Below the pieces are notes generated by a model. The model worked only from the letters and a program-made list of their open reading frames with translations, ran no database searches and was not told where the DNA came from. The translations under genes and the position numbers were made by a program. From the NCBI GenBank assembly GCA_937958365.1, contig CALFEW010000051.1, forward strand, positions 1 to 10,108: a stretch of DNA of 10,108 nt, in the 5' to 3' direction. The DNA is from an uncultured Chloroflexota bacterium (GTDB taxonomy: Bacteria > Chloroflexota > Anaerolineae > Promineifilales > Promineifilaceae). Shown one piece after another: positions 6,869 through 10,108 of this stretch. Every line of letters begins with the position of its first letter. Within the stretch, counting starts at the first letter, position 1.

Positions 6869-8815
6869 TCAGGCAGGTGAAGGCTTGGGCGGCAAATTTA
6901 GAGATGGATTGTTCCAGTCCAGTGAATCTTGTTTATCAGGCGAAGGGGGCGTTTTGACGGCCGTTCCTGGTGTGGTTAACGGCCGTTCATGGCCTTCAAT
7001 AATCGCCACAAATTCTTCAGCTTCCAACGTCTCTTTCTCGATAAGCGCCCTGGTTACACGATCCAGCGTTTCCCGATTCTCCAACAGAATGCGCCGCGCC
7101 TGTTCATATTCCCGGTCAATAATCCCCCGTACTTCCTGATCTATCAACTCGGCCATGGCGTCCGAATAATCCCGCTGCTCACTAATCTCGCGGCCCAAAA
7201 AGACCATCTCTTGTTTTTGGCCGTAAACGCGCAGCCCCAACTCTTCACTCATGCCATACTGCGTCACCATCATTCGGGCGATTTGCGTCACGCGCTGCAA
7301 ATCATTGCTGGCTCCGGCCGTCACCTCGCCAAAGACGATTTCTTCGGCTACCCGGCCGCCCAGCGTGCTGGCAATTTGCGCTTTAAGCTGCGATTTATTG
7401 GGCAGCAAGTTGTCATTTTCCATGTACCAGGTCAGGCCCAGGCCCATGCCCCGCGGCACAATGGTGATTTTACGCAGCGGCGGCGCTGACGGCAGAAAAT
7501 GGCTCACCAGGGCGTGCCCCGCTTCGTGGTAAGCGATAATTTCGCGCTCTTCGGGCGTAATGACGCGGCTTTTCCGTTCCGGGCCGAGTTGGACGCGCTC
7601 GACGGCTTCCTGGAACTCGGCCATGCCGATGTTCTTTCTATTGCGCCGGGCTGCCAACAGCGCCGCTTCGTTGACGGTGTTTTCGATGTCGGCTCCCACA
7701 AAACCGGGCGTGGATCTGGCCAATCGCTGCGCGTTGACGCTGCCGGCAATCGGTTTGCCGCGCAAATGAACCTTAAAAATGGCTTCCCGCCCACGCACGT
7801 CTGGCCGGTCTATCACCACGCGCCGATCAAAACGGCCGGGCCGCATCAGCGCCGGGTCGAGAATGTCTGGTCGGTTGGTGGCGGCCAGGATGATGACGTG
7901 CGTATCGGTGTCGAAGCCATCCATTTCTACCAAAATCTGGTTGAGGGTTTGCTCACGCTCGTCGTGGGAACCGCCCAAACCGGCGCCACGCTGGCGGCCC
8001 ACGGCGTCAATTTCGTCAATGAAAATGATGCATGGGCTGTGCCGCTTGGCCTGTTCAAACAAATCGCGCACCCGGCTGGCGCCAACGCCGACAAACATTT
8101 CCACAAATTCAGAACCGGCAATGGAGAAGAAGGGGACGCCGGCTTCGCCGGAGACGGCTTTGGCTAACAGGGTTTTGCCTGTGCCAGGGCTGCCGACCAG
8201 CAAAACGCCCTTGGGGATGCGCGCGCCAAAGGCAACAAACTTTTCCGGCTCTCTCAGGAATTCGACGATTTCGCGCAGCTCTTCTTTGGCTTCGTCAGCG
8301 CCGGCCACATCAACGAACGTCACGGTGGGATGGTCGCTGGTGAACATGCGGGCGCGGCTTTTGCCGAAGGACATGGCCTGGTTGTTGGAACCTTGTGTCT
8401 GCCGGAAAATGAAAAAGATGAAGACGACCATTAAAATGGCCGGCAGCAAGACGCCAATCAGACTGAGCCAGCCATTAAACTGGCTGCGTCTGGCATAGAG
8501 AATGTTGGGGAGGTCGTCGGCGTAATCGGTTTCGCTGACGCCGTAGCTTTGCAGCACTTCTTCGAGGGAACTGACGCCGCTGATGTTGGCTTTGACCGGC
8601 GGCCGTTCGTCGCCAACGTAATGGATGACGACCTCCTGACCGCTGCTGCTTACTTCAATTTGGGCGATGCTGTTGGTTTTGATTTGTTGGGCAAGTTGGC
8701 TGATGGATATTTCTTCGCTGGGCGTAGTCGTCGCGCTAATATTCCACAGGATCGCAAGAATAGCAATCGCGATCAGGGCATAAATGAGCCATCTGGAAAT
8801 TCGTGCTGCATTCAT
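6869..8815 (-). CDS. ftsH: ATP-dependent zinc metalloprotease FtsH
   Basis: Membrane-anchored AAA+ protease that extracts and degrades damaged membrane proteins and short-lived regulators; works as a hexamer facing the cytoplasm. The 648 residues are a typical length. Order: TM1 (8-25), an extracytoplasmic domain (26-116), TM2 (117-137), AAA module with Walker A GSPGTGKT (208-215), pore motif MFVGVG (240-245), Walker B IIFIDEID (263-270) and second region of homology TNRPDILDPALMRPGRFDRR (313-332), then the M41 peptidase with HEAGH (430-434, zinc and catalytic Glu431) and Asp505 in GASND as likely third zinc ligand. The tail from ~612 is Pro/Ser/Thr-rich and variable. Walker A has Ser209 where Pro is usual. 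Start ATG 8815 rather than the adjacent TTG 8818, because GGAGG ends seven bases upstream. It lies 52 bases after the kinase gene, with its own likely promoter. Confidence 0.98.
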   Translation of the reverse strand: MNAARISRWLIYALIAIAILAILWNISATTTPSEEISISQLAQQIKTNSIAQIEVSSSGQEVVIHYVGDERPPVKANISGVSSLEEVLQSYGVSETDYADDLPNILYARRSQFNGWLSLIGVLLPAILMVVFIFFIFRQTQGSNNQAMSFGKSRARMFTSDHPTVTFVDVAGADEAKEELREIVEFLREPEKFVAFGARIPKGVLLVGSPGTGKTLLAKAVSGEAGVPFFSIAGSEFVEMFVGVGASRVRDLFEQAKRHSPCIIFIDEIDAVGRQRGAGLGGSHDEREQTLNQILVEMDGFDTDTHVIILAATNRPDILDPALMRPGRFDRRVVIDRPDVRGREAIFKVHLRGKPIAGSVNAQRLARSTPGFVGADIENTVNEAALLAARRNRKNIGMAEFQEAVERVQLGPERKSRVITPEEREIIAYHEAGHALVSHFLPSAPPLRKITIVPRGMGLGLTWYMENDNLLPNKSQLKAQIASTLGGRVAEEIVFGEVTAGASNDLQRVTQIARMMVTQYGMSEELGLRVYGQKQEMVFLGREISEQRDYSDAMAELIDQEVRGIIDREYEQARRILLENRETLDRVTRALIEKETLEAEEFVAIIEGHERPLTTPGTAVKTPPSPDKQDSLDWNNPSLNLPPKPSPA

Positions 8816-8822
8816 CAATAAG

Positions 8823-8827
8823 CCTCC
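8823..8827 (-). promoter_or_regulatory. Strong Shine-Dalgarno of ftsH
   Basis: GGAGG on the - strand, seven bases before the ATG at 8815-8813. The spacing favours this ATG over the directly preceding TTG. Confidence 0.8.
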
Positions 8828-8833
8828 GAATCC

Positions 8834-8842
8834 AGTATAACA
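8834..8842 (-). promoter_or_regulatory. Extended -10 promoter of ftsH
   Basis: TGTTATACT on the - strand fits the extended -10 pattern TGnTATAAT with one mismatch. No good -35 is seen at 16-18 bases, as is common for extended -10 promoters. Transcription would start near 8827, giving a very short leader of about 12 bases that begins at the Shine-Dalgarno. This is a consensus match only. Confidence 0.5.
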
Positions 8843-8867
8843 GAAAGCATATGGCGGCGCGAGAGGA

Positions 8868-10067
8868 CTAACCAGCCCAGGCGCGGTAGACGAAGTACCA
8901 TAAGGGTATCAACCCTAACAAGGAGACTATGGCGAGGATGCCCAGGCTGATGATGGTCCAATCGGCGGCGTCCGCTGTTGGGCCGTTGGGCGTTGCGCTG
9001 GCGACCGTTTTGGTCGCAGGCAGGGCCGTTGGCGATGGTTTGGTGGCGGGAAGGGGCTTCACGGCCGTCATCGGGCGGACGGGTGTGTCTTGCGAGTCGG
9101 TGGCAGAGGGTTGTGGGTGGGGAGGGCGTTGGTGGAATTGGGTTTCTTGTTCGGTGCGCGGCACGGCCGTTTTCACCGTTGGCTGCTGCTTGACCAGGGC
9201 CGGATAAACCGGGCCGGTATCGGCCATGCTGCGTTCGCGGTAGGTGCTGAGAATGCGGCCGAGCTGTCCGGCCGTGCTGTAGCGGGCGGAAGGTTCTTTG
9301 GCCAGCAGTTTGTGAACGATGTCGTCTAGCTGGCGCGGCACGCCAGGGTTGTATTCCAGGACGGAGGGCGGGATTTCCTGTAGATGTTTCAGGGCAACGG
9401 CCGTAGGCGAATCGGCGGCGAAGGGCAGTTGGCCGGTGAGCATCTCAAACATGACCACGCCGATGGCGTAAACGTCGGAGGCCGGCGTTGGCGTGCCGCC
9501 GGAAGCCTGTTCTGGCGAGATGTACTGCGGCGTACCCCAGACCTGGCTTTCGGCCAGGTGTTGGCTGGCTTCGGTGATGGCGCGGGCGATGCCAAAGTCG
9601 GCCACTTTGACCCGGTCGTCACGGGTGACGAGGACGTTTTGTGGCTTCAGGTCGCAGTGGACCAGGTTGGCGCGGTGGGCATAACCGATGCCGTTGCATA
9701 TCTGAATGGCTAAATCCAGAACGCGGCTGACAGGCAGGAAACGGCCGTCTTCGTTCGCGTCTCGTATGATCTGTTTTAGTGTAAAACCATCCACGTATTC
9801 CATGACGATGTAGTGCCGGTATTCTTCCTGCCCGATGTCGTGGACGGTGACGATGTTGGGATGGGTCAGGTTGGCAGAGGCGTGGGCTTCGCGCTGGAAG
9901 CGCATCAGGAAGCCTTCGTCGCTGGTGAGGCTTTCGTGGAGCATTTTGATGGCGACGATGCGCCCCAGTTTGAGGTCCTGGGCGCGATAAACAGCGGCCA
10001 TGCCACCGCTGCCAATGCGACCTAAAAGCCGGTAACGGCCGTTCAATGTGCGTAGTTCTGCGTGCAT
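8868..10067 (-). CDS. Membrane-tethered Hanks-type Ser/Thr protein kinase
   Basis: A 399-residue PknB-like kinase that phosphorylates proteins on Ser/Thr. The N-terminal catalytic domain (about 12-275) has the glycine loop RIGSGGMAAVYRA (17-29), VAIK with Lys41, alpha-C Glu60, catalytic loop HCDLKPQN (137-144, Asp139), DFG (157-159), SPE in place of APE (184-186) and DVYAIGVVMFEMLTG (198-212). The HRD arginine is Cys138, so this is a non-RD kinase. Residues ~285-365 form a Pro/Thr/Lys-rich linker. One hydrophobic segment (371-394) is followed by only RAWAG, so there is no extracellular PASTA or other sensor domain. By analogy the kinase domain is cytoplasmic and anchored by its tail. ATG 10067 starts just before the LNGRYRLLGRIG kinase opening; no Shine-Dalgarno precedes it. 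It lies directly upstream of ftsH. Confidence 0.95.
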   Translation of the reverse strand: MHAELRTLNGRYRLLGRIGSGGMAAVYRAQDLKLGRIVAIKMLHESLTSDEGFLMRFQREAHASANLTHPNIVTVHDIGQEEYRHYIVMEYVDGFTLKQIIRDANEDGRFLPVSRVLDLAIQICNGIGYAHRANLVHCDLKPQNVLVTRDDRVKVADFGIARAITEASQHLAESQVWGTPQYISPEQASGGTPTPASDVYAIGVVMFEMLTGQLPFAADSPTAVALKHLQEIPPSVLEYNPGVPRQLDDIVHKLLAKEPSARYSTAGQLGRILSTYRERSMADTGPVYPALVKQQPTVKTAVPRTEQETQFHQRPPHPQPSATDSQDTPVRPMTAVKPLPATKPSPTALPATKTVASATPNGPTADAADWTIISLGILAIVSLLGLIPLWYFVYRAWAG

Positions 10068-10074
10068 AAAAAGG

Positions 10075-10102
10075 ATTGTAAAGCGGAACGCGAAAAAGGC
10101 AA
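10075..10102 (-). promoter_or_regulatory. Candidate promoter of the kinase gene, leaderless
   Basis: On the - strand TTGCCT (10102-10097) and TACAAT (10080-10075) are separated by 16 bases: four of six matches to the -35 and five of six to the -10 consensus. The -10 ends seven bases before the ATG, so transcription would begin at or next to the start codon, which fits the lack of a Shine-Dalgarno. Not tested beyond consensus. Confidence 0.45.
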
Positions 10103-10108
10103 ACGTCG

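Larger units (their letters stand above)
1530..10042. repeat. Dispersed palindromic octamer ACGGCCGT, 22 copies
   Basis: Exact copies begin at 1530, 1671, 1935, 2813, 2915, 3001, 3291, 3531, 3723, 3924, 4157, 4628, 4902, 5244, 6377, 6957, 6979, 9061, 9163, 9397, 9741 and 10035. Six extend to the decamer AACGGCCGTT (1671, 1935, 3001, 5244, 6979, 10035). Twenty-one are inside genes; only 2813 is intergenic. A random sequence of this size and roughly 55% GC would hold about 0.2 copies. Near misses with one changed end base also occur (for example 1134, 4736). Counted by eye, so one or two could be missed. Confidence 0.9.

Noticed and set aside
7499..8498. Overlapping long + strand frames opposite ftsH (222 and 239 codons)
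   Set aside because: They lie across the highly conserved AAA and protease coding region and have compositions typical of antisense frames.
1..10108. CRISPR array, insertion sequence, prophage or defence system
   Set aside because: No regularly spaced identical repeats of suitable length, no transposase or integrase, and all genes are housekeeping or signalling types.

Overview
This is chromosomal DNA from a bacterium, almost entirely coding. It looks like the Anaerolineae side of the Chloroflexota: a bacterial valyl-tRNA synthetase and FtsH, a Hanks-type Ser/Thr kinase, a membrane sensor ending in a sigma-region-4-like helix-turn-helix, and intergenic spacers made of short degenerate tandem repeats. 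This placement is an inference from gene style, not from a marker gene. I see no mobile element, phage gene, CRISPR array, rRNA or tRNA, and no gene-free stretch longer than about 110 bases.

Layout. On the + strand, bases 1-2024 hold the C-terminal two thirds of valyl-tRNA synthetase (valS, cut by the left edge), then a small GBBH-like (DUF971) protein at 2100-2426. Everything else is on the - strand and reads right to left: a membrane-tethered Ser/Thr kinase (10067-8868), FtsH (8815-6869), an intrinsic terminator, a GNAT acetyltransferase (6781-6239), a multi-pass membrane sensor with GAF-like and HTH regions (6165-4120), diaminopimelate decarboxylase lysA (4066-2822) and a 75-residue acidic protein (2713-2486). 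The two gene blocks converge at 2424-2488, where a palindromic heptamer repeat fills the interval between the two stop codons.

How the genes fit together. These are housekeeping and signalling genes: translation (ValRS), lysine and peptidoglycan-precursor synthesis (LysA), membrane protein quality control (FtsH) and two sensing proteins. No shared pathway is obvious. ftsH appears to have its own extended -10 promoter and is closed by a terminator, so the GNAT-sensor-lysA-small protein run is a separate block.

The most notable signal is not a gene. The palindromic octamer ACGGCCGT occurs 22 times by my count, against well under one expected by chance at this base composition. It lies mostly inside genes, in linkers and other weakly constrained parts, and resembles the HIP1 octamer of cyanobacteria in behaviour but not in sequence. 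A second signal is three intergenic palindromes built from 7- or 8-base degenerate tandem units.
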